The notes: a model not told the origin generated them from the letters alone. Shown: positions 24,550 to 34,837, numbered from the stretch's first letter. The stretch is DNA of 64,000 nucleotides from Scatosoma sp048465415 (GCA_048465415.1 DBFWLO010000002.1:1-64000), one strand, 5' to 3'. Translations and numbers: made by a program.

Positions 24550-24571
24550 AAAAAGCCCCCCGGGGGCTTTT
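24550..24571. terminator. bidirectional terminator after the AraC gene
   Basis: AAAAAGCCCCC and GGGGGCTTTT form a GC-rich stem with A and T runs on both sides. It is 45 bases past the AraC stop. Confidence 0.85.
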
Positions 24572-24615
24572 CATATAAAAATATAAAACAACTCAAACGT
24601 TAATCCTCCGATCTC

Positions 24616-25572
24616 TTACTCGTCAAACGGTTGCGACACGGGATCGGAAATCAAATAATCGACTCGTCTGTTCCCGTATTGCTTTCTGTACGCGGAAGGA
24701 GTCAAATTCAATTTTTTCTTGAATTCGTATATCAAATGCTGCCGGTTGCGAAACCCCGTCTGAGCCACGATATAATCGATCGATTCGTTCGTTTCCGCCA
24801 ACAGGCATTTTGCTTTGTCCACACGAACCTCATTGATCGTCTTTAAAATCGTACTTCCCGTATACGTCTTGAAGAGCCGTTGCAGATACGCTTTATTCAG
24901 CTTTACATGCTCCGCCACATCTTCGATACTAAGGTCCGCGGCATAATTTTTATGAATGTAATCCCGAGCGTTTTTGATGTAAAAAATATATCCGCCCGGT
25001 TTATTTTCCTGCCGGCATTTTCCGATCTGGGAAAAAAGGATCATCTTGCGCGCGAATAAAACGCACGCGTCCTCGAAACAATTTACTCCGGCCATTAACG
25101 CGTTTAAATACGTGCGAAAACAATGTTCGACGTTTTCGGTATCGCTCAAAATGGTATAGCCGTCTTTTGCGTTTATGATCCCGTTCCAGCCGCTCTTTAA
25201 AAACCAGTTCGAGTAATTTATCGTCACCGAGTCGAAGATCCCGTAAGGATTGTATAACTTTGTATCCTTGACTTCAAACTCGATATTGTAGATCATCACT
25301 TCGGCATCGGAATCGGTAATGATGCGGTGCGGTATCCCCGAGTCTATGACGATTATCTTCCCCGCGGAAATCTCGTGTATATTAAACGTTTTTTCTCCCT
25401 TTTCGTTCTCTTCGTACACTTCGAACTTGAACGAGCGGGACTGACAATACATAAATTCGACGTACGGATGAACGTGCCTCATCATCGAAAAACTCCGGTC
25501 GAACTTTTTCATATAATACGCCACCGGTTCAAAATTTTCGGTTTTCAGTTTTTTTAAAGGTATCCTGTCCAT
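24616..25572 (-). CDS. AraC-family regulator of the GH36/GH39 locus
   Basis: 318 aa. The N-terminal ~150 residues are cupin-like ('RHVHPYVEFMYCQSRSFKFE' with the metal/sugar-site-like His pair). The C-terminal ~100 residues are the AraC DNA-binding domain, with 'SIEDVAEHVKLNKAYLQRLF' and 'GFRNRQHLIYEFKKKLNLTP'. It lies directly downstream of the second sugar operon but has its own extended -10 (TGATATAAT at 25599-25604) and terminator, so it is probably transcribed separately and controls that operon. Confidence 0.85.
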   Translation of the reverse strand: MDRIPLKKLKTENFEPVAYYMKKFDRSFSMMRHVHPYVEFMYCQSRSFKFEVYEENEKGEKTFNIHEISAGKIIVIDSGIPHRIITDSDAEVMIYNIEFEVKDTKLYNPYGIFDSVTINYSNWFLKSGWNGIINAKDGYTILSDTENVEHCFRTYLNALMAGVNCFEDACVLFARKMILFSQIGKCRQENKPGGYIFYIKNARDYIHKNYAADLSIEDVAEHVKLNKAYLQRLFKTYTGSTILKTINEVRVDKAKCLLAETNESIDYIVAQTGFRNRQHLIYEFKKKLNLTPSAYRKQYGNRRVDYLISDPVSQPFDE

Positions 25573-25598
25573 GCTTCCCCTTTTTCCTTGACGTATTC

Positions 25599-25604
25599 AT
25601 TATA
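25599..25604 (-). promoter_or_regulatory. extended -10 promoter of the AraC gene
   Basis: The minus strand reads TGATATAAT 27 bases before the ATG. The -35 is poor. Confidence 0.45.
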
Positions 25605-25662
25605 TCACGCCGGAAAGACGAAGGACGGAATAAAAATCCCGCCCTTTTGTATACTCCTCGCT

Positions 25663-27687
25663 TTATTGTTTTTCAGCGCCCCGTACGATAAATTTGGTCG
25701 TAGCGCCCCTTCCCGCGTCCTGAATCATATAGGTGACGACGATTCTCCCGTCCCAATCGGCAGGCGCGTCGGTAAAGTTTAAGGTGTATTTGCCGTTCAG
25801 CCCTCCCATAGAAACGACTTCGCTCGCCGCGGATTTGCTTCCAAAGGGCGCGGCGAGATTATATCCGAACTCGCCGACGGTATATAATTTACCGGACTGA
25901 TAACTGCCGTCCTCTTTGCGGTAATCCACTTTCAGGCCGATCACCGAACGCTCCGAACGCGAGGCTTCCCCCCACGTTTCATAATTGACGGTCAAGCCGG
26001 CGTACTGCTTCATGTTATCCACCGTCAGAGCCATCGCCGATTTTCCGCTCGCGTTGTCCGCCATACCGACGTGCGCCGTAAGACTGTTTTCGTGAAGATC
26101 CGCGTAAGGTTTATTGTCTCCGCGTTCGGGATACCAATAATCGCGGCGGACGAGATCTCCCATCTTCACGTAATCGTCCGTATCGCTTTTGCCCGTCACG
26201 TCGTTCACTTCGATATAATACGCGGAATTGGGTTTGAGATTCATGCGGATCTCCATGCCTTCGGTCTCCGCGTTTTCACGGCTGCGCACTTTCAACGGAG
26301 CGTTCTGCGTCGTATAACTGTAATGTTCGTCGTCCACCAGATAAACGTCCAGATTTCCCTTTTCAAAAGGCAGATTCTTCAAATTTACGCGTACGCTCTG
26401 CCCGTCGCCGCTCCGGTTATATACGATAAGTCCCGCGCGGTGCGCGTCCACGCCCGCCATCGTTCCGAGATTTTTATTGCCCAGATCCGCTTTGACGCGA
26501 TCCACCGGCAGATGTCCGTACATCCATAAGGCGTGATACGCGGGATATCTTTGATAAGACTGTCCGTCTATCAGATCGTAGCTGAGTTTTCCGTTCTTCT
26601 CCCCCACCAGCGAAGCCCAGCTCACGCGAGTTACGTCCGTCGCGGCAAGGAGATCGTCAAACGCATAAAACATACCGGGCAGCATTTCCACGGTCTGGTA
26701 AATCGCGTCCATGGAAGGCTGAAAAATATTAAACTCGTTAAGGTGCTGCTGAACGGTTTCCAGTTTCGGATATTTGACGCCGTCCGCAAGGTCCGCATGC
26801 GTCCCGTCCTGATAGCCCTGCAACGAGGAGCGCATGGCTTTCAGATAGGAGGAAAAATTCTCGTATTCGTCCTGTCGGCCGCTGATCTGCCCCTGTCGGC
26901 CGTAATAGTGCCAGCTGACCGCGTCCGGCATATATTCTTCGTACGTTCTCTCGATGAAACGCCGGTAAGCGGATTTTTCGCCGTCGTCCTTCACCGTCGT
27001 TTTTTTATAGCATAATTCCTGAGGAAGCGCCGCGCTCATGCCGACCACCAGAGCGTCGGGATCCGCCGCGCGGATTCCCTTCGCCGCCGCGATATACGTG
27101 TTGATGTAATCCACCCAGTCCCCGGAAAAGAAGGCTCCGTTGAAATCCGGTTCGTTCCAGATTTCGTGCGCCGATAAACGAATCCCTTTATTTTTGAAAT
27201 ATGCCGCCATATTCCGGCAAAGCTCTTCCCACTTCGCGTAATCGTCCACCTTTTTCCAGTTGGCCGCGCAATACTCGGGCGCGGCGAAATATTCGACGTA
27301 CGGCGCCACGTTGTTTTTCGTCAGCATGTCTATCAGCTGCATCGTCTGCGCGTACTCGGCGTCCGTATCCCCTTTTTTATCGCTTCCTCTGCCGATTTCA
27401 TACCCCAGTCCCGTATAGCCCATAAATAAGTCGAACCGCAGACTTTCCGCCTTGATCTCGTCGAGCGCGGGCACCATGTTTAACGTATTCGGATCGGTCG
27501 TACCCGTCTGTTCCCCCACCCAGGCCCACGTCGACGTAAAATTATCGAATTTCTTTAAGTTCTGCACCGCCATACCGTCTTTGACGCCGAAATCGACGTC
27601 GACGGTTTTGGTTTGACTCGCACACCCGCAAACGGCAGGCAGAAGCAAACACGCGCTTAAAAACACTGTAAACCATTTATTTTTCAT
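25663..27687 (-). CDS. GH39-like clan-A glycoside hydrolase lipoprotein
   Basis: 674 aa. The signal peptide ends at a lipobox near Cys20/Cys22 ('LPAVCGC'). The barrel domain (~40-420) has WNEPD at 177-181 (Glu179, acid/base) and 'HLNEFN' at 315-320 (Glu318, nucleophile). This is the paired-glutamate arrangement of GH39 and related clan GH-A families (beta-xylosidase, iduronidase and others). A beta-sandwich C-terminal region follows (~430-674). It is the last gene of the second sugar operon. Exact family and substrate cannot be fixed by eye. Confidence 0.7.
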   Translation of the reverse strand: MKNKWFTVFLSACLLLPAVCGCASQTKTVDVDFGVKDGMAVQNLKKFDNFTSTWAWVGEQTGTTDPNTLNMVPALDEIKAESLRFDLFMGYTGLGYEIGRGSDKKGDTDAEYAQTMQLIDMLTKNNVAPYVEYFAAPEYCAANWKKVDDYAKWEELCRNMAAYFKNKGIRLSAHEIWNEPDFNGAFFSGDWVDYINTYIAAAKGIRAADPDALVVGMSAALPQELCYKKTTVKDDGEKSAYRRFIERTYEEYMPDAVSWHYYGRQGQISGRQDEYENFSSYLKAMRSSLQGYQDGTHADLADGVKYPKLETVQQHLNEFNIFQPSMDAIYQTVEMLPGMFYAFDDLLAATDVTRVSWASLVGEKNGKLSYDLIDGQSYQRYPAYHALWMYGHLPVDRVKADLGNKNLGTMAGVDAHRAGLIVYNRSGDGQSVRVNLKNLPFEKGNLDVYLVDDEHYSYTTQNAPLKVRSRENAETEGMEIRMNLKPNSAYYIEVNDVTGKSDTDDYVKMGDLVRRDYWYPERGDNKPYADLHENSLTAHVGMADNASGKSAMALTVDNMKQYAGLTVNYETWGEASRSERSVIGLKVDYRKEDGSYQSGKLYTVGEFGYNLAAPFGSKSAASEVVSMGGLNGKYTLNFTDAPADWDGRIVVTYMIQDAGRGATTKFIVRGAEKQ

Positions 27688-27761
27688 TATAATCTCCTTA
27701 TCATCGTTTTAAAACGAGTCCTCTTCCACAAAATCCAACGAACCGCGCATATAAATCTCGC

Positions 27762-29873
27762 TCAGTTTCCTGATTTCTCCAATAAAACGACGCAGCCGAC
27801 CATGTCCGCCTCCGCCGCGACCGCGGAGATCTGCACATTTTCCAAAAACACTTCGGCATTTCCGTAGACGGAAACCGGACGATATCCCCGGGGAATCGTT
27901 TCGGTAACGGTTTCGCCCGGTCTGCCGACGATAAAGCAATACCAAAGCATTCTCCGTTCATCTTTGGACAGGCGGGTGAGCGTTTGCACGCCGTGCAGTT
28001 CGCGAAGGTACGTAATGCCTTTTTGTCCGATGCCGATCGTCTCGCCGTCACGGATAACGTCTTTTATCCGATCATAAAATTCCACGCCGCCGCGAACCGT
28101 TTCCAAAACGGCCTCGCTTTTGTCGGATAAGTTTCCGCTTATGCACATTCTTCCGAGCATACTTTTAGCCATTGTAAAACAAGCGTCGTCCTTGTCGTAA
28201 TCGTCTTTGATCGTCGCCCAGATCTGCATTTTTCTCGCAGGAATAAACCGATGCAGATTACAGGCGATCACCGCGCCCTCCGGGCCTTCGTGCGCGTCCG
28301 AAAACGAACACATGCTCCCCATAGAAAGCCACAGTGGTTCGTGCCGCATGCCGCCCGACGAACAGATCTCGACGACGAGGTCGGGGATTTCTTCGCGCAG
28401 CGAACGGTAAAAGCCGAGCGCTTCCTCCACGTGCCGGCGCAGGCCTTCCCCGAGAGATTCCGCGCCGTCGACGCCGAGTCCCACCGTCTCGTTATAGTCG
28501 ATTTTTATATAACGTATGCCGGTGGAGAGGAGCAGTTTTGTCACTTTTTCGTGCGCGTATTCGCGCACTGCTTTTTTACGAAAATCGAGCATACAGCGTT
28601 TTTCATGCGCGATCGGTTTATTTTCATAGGTCAGCAGCCAGTCCGGGTGCTCTTTCGCCACGGCGGAATCGAACGACACGCTCTCGAATTCAAACCATAT
28701 CCCCGCCGTCAGGCCGTATTCGCCGCATAAATCGGCGTACTCTTTCAGACCGCCGGGAAAGAGTCTGCGGTTGACGTTCCAGTCGCCGAGGCTGTTCCAA
28801 TCCTTTCCCTCTTCGCTGTACCAGCCCGCGTCAACGACGAAATACTTAAAGCCGAACCGTTGGCACACGGGCAGGAGTTTCCTGACGATTTCCAGCGACG
28901 GTTTTCCCCACGTATAACAATATTCGTTGTAGAGGACGGGCAAAGATTTCTCCGATAAGGGTACGTCCATGCCGTTTTCCTGCAAGCGGACCAGATTCGC
29001 CGCCGCCTTCATGAAGTTTCCCCGGCACGCCGTCAGAAACGCGCGGTGCGTGCGGAAAGTTTCGCCGACCGCCAGATTCTTTTTCCAGTGCCCGTAGGCA
29101 AAGTCCGCCAGTCCTCCGCCGAGCGAAATGCCGTTGTAGGCGCTGGCGATCTCGATCTGCCAGGACGCGGGCGCTTCCAGCTGCACCGCCCAGGCGCAGC
29201 CGTTGGTCTTGTCTTCGACCGCCGCCCACGGCAGCCAGCCGTTGGCCGGCATAGTGCCGACCTGTCCGATCTTTTCCACGCGCACGCCGAGGCCGCTCCA
29301 CGGATCTTCCAAACCATACTCCGACGGCGCACCGCTCACCAGCATGCCTTCCGCGCTCCAATAATTGCGCATTCTGTGGATCACCAGATCCGCCTGATCA
29401 TTGAACTTTACAAACGGCGTCAGACGCGACAAAAAGAAAGAAGGAACGCATTCCAGCACGATACTGCCGGCCGTTTCGTTTTTCACCTCACAGTAAGTCG
29501 AAATCGCCTCGTCGCCCGGCCTCTGTACGAATATCTGCCGGGCGACGAGTCCCTCCCCGGAACGATACGCCGCCGTCAGGTTCCGCCCGGCCTCGTTTTC
29601 CGTAAACTCGAACTTGGGCAGCCCCCAGCGCTTGGAAAGGGCTTTGTTGCGGAACGTTTTGCCGGCGGAAAACTCCCGGGGATAATCGTCCCCTTCCACC
29701 GCTATCTGCATGGCGGGTTCGGGACGAACGCGTCCGAACGGATCCTTGCCGTTCATTTTTTCCTCGCATAACCGTTCCGTCATGTCCGACGGCACCATCG
29801 TCATCGTCGCGATTCCCGATTCCAACCCGTAGACGATCGTCGTTTTACCGAACCTGAAAAACTTATATTTCAT
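27762..29873 (-). CDS. GH36-type alpha-galactosidase, cytoplasmic
   Basis: 703 aa from the ATG at 29873 (AGGG a few bases upstream). An N-terminal beta-supersandwich (1-300) precedes the barrel, with 'FKYFVVDAGWY' (342-352), 'IRYIKIDYNE' holding nucleophile Asp459, 'CSSGGMR' (504-510) and 'SFSDAHEG' holding acid/base Asp526. It has no signal peptide, so it acts on galactosides brought in by the adjacent importer. Length and motif order match GH36 of the alpha-galactosidase group. Confidence 0.85.
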   Translation of the reverse strand: MKYKFFRFGKTTIVYGLESGIATMTMVPSDMTERLCEEKMNGKDPFGRVRPEPAMQIAVEGDDYPREFSAGKTFRNKALSKRWGLPKFEFTENEAGRNLTAAYRSGEGLVARQIFVQRPGDEAISTYCEVKNETAGSIVLECVPSFFLSRLTPFVKFNDQADLVIHRMRNYWSAEGMLVSGAPSEYGLEDPWSGLGVRVEKIGQVGTMPANGWLPWAAVEDKTNGCAWAVQLEAPASWQIEIASAYNGISLGGGLADFAYGHWKKNLAVGETFRTHRAFLTACRGNFMKAAANLVRLQENGMDVPLSEKSLPVLYNEYCYTWGKPSLEIVRKLLPVCQRFGFKYFVVDAGWYSEEGKDWNSLGDWNVNRRLFPGGLKEYADLCGEYGLTAGIWFEFESVSFDSAVAKEHPDWLLTYENKPIAHEKRCMLDFRKKAVREYAHEKVTKLLLSTGIRYIKIDYNETVGLGVDGAESLGEGLRRHVEEALGFYRSLREEIPDLVVEICSSGGMRHEPLWLSMGSMCSFSDAHEGPEGAVIACNLHRFIPARKMQIWATIKDDYDKDDACFTMAKSMLGRMCISGNLSDKSEAVLETVRGGVEFYDRIKDVIRDGETIGIGQKGITYLRELHGVQTLTRLSKDERRMLWYCFIVGRPGETVTETIPRGYRPVSVYGNAEVFLENVQISAVAAEADMVGCVVLLEKSGN

Positions 29874-29886
29874 AGAGCCCTCTTTG

Positions 29887-30480
29887 TCAGCGATATTGAA
29901 TAGTAATGTTACTGCACGTACTGTCGAAGGAATTGTTGGCATTCCCGTTGATGCAGAAATACAACATATCACCAGCCTTCACATCGGCGGTAAATTCGAT
30001 TTTATACGGCGTTTTTTCGTCTTCTTCCACGACCACGCTGAACAGATAGTCGTCCTCTTCCCGATCGTTCAGAGTCACGTAATAGAACACGCCGTCGCCG
30101 CTGAAATCCACGGGATTTCTCACGACCGTGCCCGCCACGGAAACACTTCCGTCCACCGTCGCTTGCCACCCGATCAGCGTCTCGGTGTTATTGCCGGGGT
30201 GCTGTTCGCCGATCCTGTTATAGCAGTAAAAATCCCTGCCGTTCCAACGCCCCGTGTCGAGATCGAAAGTCATCTTATAGATCTCTCCCATCGAGTCGCG
30301 ATAGAGATAATGCCAGCCCTGCCACCCCTGTTTCGAAGAAAAGTCCGCGACGTTGTTATAGATTCTGTCGTCCGTGGCGGGTTTCTTGCCCGAACCGTCG
30401 GCGGAAATATTGCCGCCGCAGCCGCCCAGGACGAACACCGCGGCAAAAACCAAAGCCGCCGTGAAAACGCTTTTTTTCAT
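29887..30480 (-). CDS. lipoprotein with one copy of the four-repeat surface module
   Basis: 197 aa. Lipobox 'VLGGC' is near residue 21. The mature part is a single ~150-residue module. It starts with a 'WQGWHYLYRDSMGEIYKM' segment and ends 'GDMLYFCINGNANNSFDST'. The same landmarks (N-x-W-Y-x-L-Y-G, then M-Y-F-F-C-I-N-Q-G, then a Ser/Ala-x-Asp-x-T) recur four times in the neighbouring 859-aa protein, so the two share a domain I cannot name. Placed before GH36, it is probably a glycan-binding accessory. Confidence 0.65.
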   Translation of the reverse strand: MKKSVFTAALVFAAVFVLGGCGGNISADGSGKKPATDDRIYNNVADFSSKQGWQGWHYLYRDSMGEIYKMTFDLDTGRWNGRDFYCYNRIGEQHPGNNTETLIGWQATVDGSVSVAGTVVRNPVDFSGDGVFYYVTLNDREEDDYLFSVVVEEDEKTPYKIEFTADVKAGDMLYFCINGNANNSFDSTCSNITIQYR

Positions 30481-30481
30481 A

Positions 30482-33061
30482 TCAATACCTCCTTCTGCGG
30501 AACCATGCGGCCGCTACAAACGATGCCAGCGCGGCAAACGCCGTAAACGTTCCGGGACCGATCGAGGACGAACAGCCGCCGTTCTCGTCCGCGTATTCCT
30601 CGTTTTCGTCCAATTCCGCTTCCGGCAGATGAATTCCCTGCAATTCCAGTTTCGACACGGGGGAAATATACGCGGACGTATCCTCCGCCGCCTCTCCCGA
30701 ACCCGACTCCCAGAAAATTTCCGTCATAAAGGAGAGATTGTCGTAATCATTGGATTTGGCGTCGCCGCAGTCGCCGTAATAGACGATCAGATCTCCCTTT
30801 TTCACCGCAATGTTTTTAAGCGTGTCCGGCAATTCCGCGATCTCCGCCGCCGCCCCGAACGCGTGGGTAAAAATCGCTTTATCGTTATGATAAATCTTAG
30901 CGTTCATGCCGTCTCCGCCGCTGCCCGTTTTATTCAGTTTGCCCTCGACGGAGATTACGCCGTCGCGGTCGCACACGTAGATGCGCAGACTGCCGTACTC
31001 TTTTCCGGGCGTCATGTTTCCGGCGGAAATTCCCTGCCAATCGCTCAGCCCGTTCCATTGCAGCGCGCCGGAATTCTTGCTGACGCCGTATTCCATGAAC
31101 GCGTACTTTTCGATGCCGCCCTGCGCGTAATACCAGTTGTTAACGCCCTGCTCGGTGCCGTAATAGCCCGTGTAATCTATGATCCTCGCGCAGCCGATAT
31201 CGCCGCCGGTCGTCTCTTGTCCGGGATTTTGCGCGTCTTTGGTAAACTCCGCTTTAAACCACACGTTCGTGCCGTCGTACGCCGAAGTGCCGTTCTGATC
31301 GATCGCAAAAAAGTACATCTCTCCGCTTATGACGCCGAGTTCCACGCCGTTAAAGTAGATCTCGAACGTCTCGACATAGGTCTTTTTGAAAAGCTCTTCC
31401 ATGGCACCCGACAAAGTTTTGCGGTTATAGGCTTTAACGATGATCCCGTCCGAGCCCGAGCCCGTAAAATCCTTAAAAATTTTGCCGGTAAAGCGCACTT
31501 TGCCGTTAAAGGGCGCCCGCCAGGCTATGATTACGTCGTCGCCGCCGTCCGGACCGCACTCCTGCTTCCACCAGATCTCGTTGTACGGCGAATTTCCTTT
31601 CCAATGATTTCCCGCGCGCCCCGCTTCGTCGTCGGAAGCGGTCATCTCGTAATATTTCCCTTCCGCCTTTCCGTACAGCGCCCAAACTCCGTTTTCGCCC
31701 TGCGCCGCGGGCGCGGCATAGTATTCCGCCTGCGCCCCCAGCGCATAGGAAGGTTTGCGGTTAAAAATACTGTCCTCGGGATTCTCCGTGACGGGACCGA
31801 TATCGTCGTCCGCAGGCGTTCCGGGATTGCTCTCGTTTTTGGTAAATTCCGCCTTGATGAACATCTTCGTGGAATCGAACGCCGACGATTCGCCCTGATT
31901 GATACAGAAAAAGTACATCTCGCCGCCGACGACCTCGCGCACGCTCTCGTTCACGTACAGCGCGAAGGGATTGCTCTTGCCCACCGAAATCAGCCGTTCG
32001 CTGTCGGCGGACGCGCTTTTCCGGTTGTAGGCTCGGACGACGACGCCGTCCGAACCCGTCATGTCGTCTTTATAGATAACGCCCGAGAACCTCACCGTGC
32101 CGTTGAAAGGCGCCCGCCACATGGCGATCGCGTCGTCCCCTCCGTCCGGTCCGAAGTCCTCTCTCCACCAAACGGTGTTCCAGTCCGCCGCACCCTGCCA
32201 ATAAGCGTTTTCCCCGCTCGCCGTCGCGGTCATTTTTTTGTAATCGCCGGCGGCGCTGCCGTACAGCGCATACCAGTTGTTCGTTCCCTGGGGTTCGGTT
32301 TTGGCGTCGGGAACGCAGCCGTAACCGTTGCCCACCGTCGCCTGCGCTTTCGTCAGCGTACCGCCGTAAACGTTTTCTTCCAGCAAAAACGCGTTGGTGT
32401 CCGCCGCCGCGTAATCGGCCTTGATATGAATCCGGCCGTTGGCGTTCGCCTTGTCCCCCAACGCTTTCGCCGCTTCGTTTTGTTCGAGGACGAAATAGTA
32501 CGAGTCGCCGGGCGCGACGGCTTTGGCGCTCTCGTCCGCCACCATCATGGAAATTTCGGAAGCGCCGGCAAGCTGCGCGGAATACAGCGTCCGCATCTCG
32601 GCGTCCTTCGCCTGATAGTATACCGATAAAACCGTGTGCTGCGGCGAATAGGCTCTGATCCTGCCCGAAAAAGCCACCGTGCCGGCCGCCGGCGCCGTCC
32701 ATTTCGACGCCAGGATACTGCCGTCCCATATTCCGAAATCCTGCCGCCACCAGATCCCGTGTCCGTCGCCGTCGTAGGTATTCCCCTGGCCGCCGGACGA
32801 ATCCGTCATTTCTGCCAAAGCTCCTATCGACGAGCCGGTCATCGCATACCAGCCCCCTTCGCCCTGCGTTTTAGGCACGCAGCAATAGCCCGTGTCGAAA
32901 CTGATATCGTCGGGCGTCAGGCTCCCGGTATATTCGGAAGCGGAGACAAAAAACGCCGTTTCTTCGGTCGGTTCTTCCGCAAAAGCGGAGACCGATCCGA
33001 CGCACAGGCTCGTCAGACAAACAGCTCCCAGCAGGCATACGCTCCATCTGTGTTTCTTCAT
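30482..33061 (-). CDS. membrane-anchored surface protein with four tandem modules
   Basis: 859 aa. A cleavable signal peptide ends 'SVSAFA'. Four modules follow at roughly 45-205, 206-400, 425-620 and 625-790. Modules 2 and 3 are nearly superimposable around 'GPDGGDDAIAMWRAPFNG' and 'GPDGGDDVIIAWRAPFNG', indicating recent duplication. The C-terminus has a Cys-containing segment 'NGGCSSSIGPG', a hydrophobic helix and RRRR, a sorting-signal-like tail. Encoded between the binding protein and the free-module lipoprotein, it probably displays glycan-binding domains. Confidence 0.65.
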   Translation of the reverse strand: MKKHRWSVCLLGAVCLTSLCVGSVSAFAEEPTEETAFFVSASEYTGSLTPDDISFDTGYCCVPKTQGEGGWYAMTGSSIGALAEMTDSSGGQGNTYDGDGHGIWWRQDFGIWDGSILASKWTAPAAGTVAFSGRIRAYSPQHTVLSVYYQAKDAEMRTLYSAQLAGASEISMMVADESAKAVAPGDSYYFVLEQNEAAKALGDKANANGRIHIKADYAAADTNAFLLEENVYGGTLTKAQATVGNGYGCVPDAKTEPQGTNNWYALYGSAAGDYKKMTATASGENAYWQGAADWNTVWWREDFGPDGGDDAIAMWRAPFNGTVRFSGVIYKDDMTGSDGVVVRAYNRKSASADSERLISVGKSNPFALYVNESVREVVGGEMYFFCINQGESSAFDSTKMFIKAEFTKNESNPGTPADDDIGPVTENPEDSIFNRKPSYALGAQAEYYAAPAAQGENGVWALYGKAEGKYYEMTASDDEAGRAGNHWKGNSPYNEIWWKQECGPDGGDDVIIAWRAPFNGKVRFTGKIFKDFTGSGSDGIIVKAYNRKTLSGAMEELFKKTYVETFEIYFNGVELGVISGEMYFFAIDQNGTSAYDGTNVWFKAEFTKDAQNPGQETTGGDIGCARIIDYTGYYGTEQGVNNWYYAQGGIEKYAFMEYGVSKNSGALQWNGLSDWQGISAGNMTPGKEYGSLRIYVCDRDGVISVEGKLNKTGSGGDGMNAKIYHNDKAIFTHAFGAAAEIAELPDTLKNIAVKKGDLIVYYGDCGDAKSNDYDNLSFMTEIFWESGSGEAAEDTSAYISPVSKLELQGIHLPEAELDENEEYADENGGCSSSIGPGTFTAFAALASFVAAAWFRRRRY

Positions 33062-33078
33062 TTTCCAACCCCCATATT

Positions 33079-34809
33079 TTATTTATTCAGATACTTGGAA
33101 GCCGCGGCGCTGTATTCGTCTATCATCGCCCGGCCGCCCCACGAGTTCAGATACATATTCACATAGTTATCCCACGCCTTGTCGTAAGCGTCGTTATACG
33201 TATAAAGATTTTTCCAGTCGGGCAAAGCGCTGTCGGACGAGCCGTACATGGCTTTATTCTTGATCATGCCCACGTACTGTTCCAACGCGGAATTGGCGAG
33301 AGAATTGTCGTTTTCCGTATACAGCGGCGTCTGCACGTACATCACGGGATCCACTCTCGTGTATTGCGCCGCGTTGTCCATAAAGCCTTTGATGAGCGCG
33401 GCGTTGGACTGGTAGGGGCTGTAATAGCTGAACTGCCAGCCCGACAAAGAGGAAAGCGCCCAGGCGGCGTCCTCGGTTTCCAGCGTTTTGTTGTATCCGT
33501 TGGAATCCTGCCCCATCAGACTGACTTTTTCGCCGTTCTTCACTTCGTAGTGCGTTCCTTCGATTCCGTACGTGAACAGCTCCGTCGCCTCGTCGCTGTA
33601 TAAATAATCGAGCAGCGCGAGCGCGGCGTCCCTCTCCGCGTCGGACAGCCTGCCGTTGAGACATACGCTGCACCAGAATCCCGGATTCCCCTTCATTCCC
33701 GACGCGCCGGACTCGCCGCGCGGCGGATTGATCACGGTAAAGCGTTCCCGCGCCTCTTCCATGCTATACCCGCCCGCGCTCATGAAATCGTTGAGAATGG
33801 TGTTGTACCAAAGATTCCCGACCATGATCCCCACCTGTCCCTGCACGAATTTCGTCTGTTTCTGCGTGGCGGTCGTCGCTATGTAATCGGGATCGAGTAT
33901 GCCTTCCGCGTACAGTTTATTCAAAAACGCCACGGCTTTTTTATTGCCCTCGGTCACCCAGCTCGAAGTGAGTCCGCCCTTCCCGTCCTCCACCCAGCCC
34001 CAATAGGTGCTGTCGTGATAGCCTTCCGCGGACGAACTCATCGCTTCGAAGATCCAGTTGTTGAACCACATATTCGTCTCGCTGCACGTATATCCGTACG
34101 TATTGTTCGGATTGCCGTCGTTGTCCGGATCGTATTTGGAAAACGCGCGGGTAAGGCGATAAAACTCGGTCAGCGTCTCCGGCACTTTGAACTCGTATTT
34201 TGCTTTCAACTCGTCCGTCAGCTGCGCCTTAGAAGCGATCACGCCGTCTTTGACGAGGATTTCCCCGAGTTTCGCATTGAGGTTTTCAATCCAGTCCAAG
34301 CGGATAAACATGCCGTGTTCCAGCGTGGTCTCGATCGGCAAAGCGTAATGTTTGCCCCGGAAATAATCGATCCGGTCTTTGAGATAATCGAATTTTTGCA
34401 GTCTCTTATATACGTTCGGATACTTGGTTTCGCTCACGTAATCGCTGATGGGCAGCACCGCGCCGTCTTTCACCCATTTTTTAAAGTTGGCAGGCCGATC
34501 CATCGCGTAGCAGACAAAGATGTCCGCCAGCGTCTCGCCGTTGAAGTCTTTGTTTAAAACGTCTTCCCAGTTCGCCGAACCCGAAGTTTTGACGTAGATA
34601 GGATAATCCGCGTTGACGTGTTTCATGATCTCGCGGTAAATCGGCGTCTTTTGCTTCCGCGCCGAATCGACGGCGGCAAAGTCCCAACGGAAGATCGTCA
34701 GTTTTTTGTCGTCGGGGATCGTTTGGCCCGTTTTGCCGCACCCGGACAACACGCCGACGGTAAAAACGCACGCCATAAGCGCCGTAAATATTTTTTTGAA
34801 AACCTTCAT
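33079..34809 (-). CDS. sugar ABC transporter substrate-binding lipoprotein
   Basis: 576 aa. Lipobox 'GVLSGC' is near residue 24. It is the large LplA/YtcQ-like solute-binding type, beginning 'KLTIFRWDFAAVDSARK', with a 'QGQVGIMVGNLWYNTIL' segment around the middle. The gene follows its two permease genes and precedes the surface module protein. The probable ligand is a galactosyl-oligosaccharide, judged only from the adjacent GH36. Confidence 0.85.
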   Translation of the reverse strand: MKVFKKIFTALMACVFTVGVLSGCGKTGQTIPDDKKLTIFRWDFAAVDSARKQKTPIYREIMKHVNADYPIYVKTSGSANWEDVLNKDFNGETLADIFVCYAMDRPANFKKWVKDGAVLPISDYVSETKYPNVYKRLQKFDYLKDRIDYFRGKHYALPIETTLEHGMFIRLDWIENLNAKLGEILVKDGVIASKAQLTDELKAKYEFKVPETLTEFYRLTRAFSKYDPDNDGNPNNTYGYTCSETNMWFNNWIFEAMSSSAEGYHDSTYWGWVEDGKGGLTSSWVTEGNKKAVAFLNKLYAEGILDPDYIATTATQKQTKFVQGQVGIMVGNLWYNTILNDFMSAGGYSMEEARERFTVINPPRGESGASGMKGNPGFWCSVCLNGRLSDAERDAALALLDYLYSDEATELFTYGIEGTHYEVKNGEKVSLMGQDSNGYNKTLETEDAAWALSSLSGWQFSYYSPYQSNAALIKGFMDNAAQYTRVDPVMYVQTPLYTENDNSLANSALEQYVGMIKNKAMYGSSDSALPDWKNLYTYNDAYDKAWDNYVNMYLNSWGGRAMIDEYSAAASKYLNK

Positions 34810-34837
34810 TCTTTTCCTCCTGCATTTATTATAAAGA

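Noticed and set aside
27762..29972. Upstream extension of the GH36 frame to 29972
   Set aside because: It overlaps the preceding lipoprotein gene, and the ATG at 29873 has a ribosome binding site.
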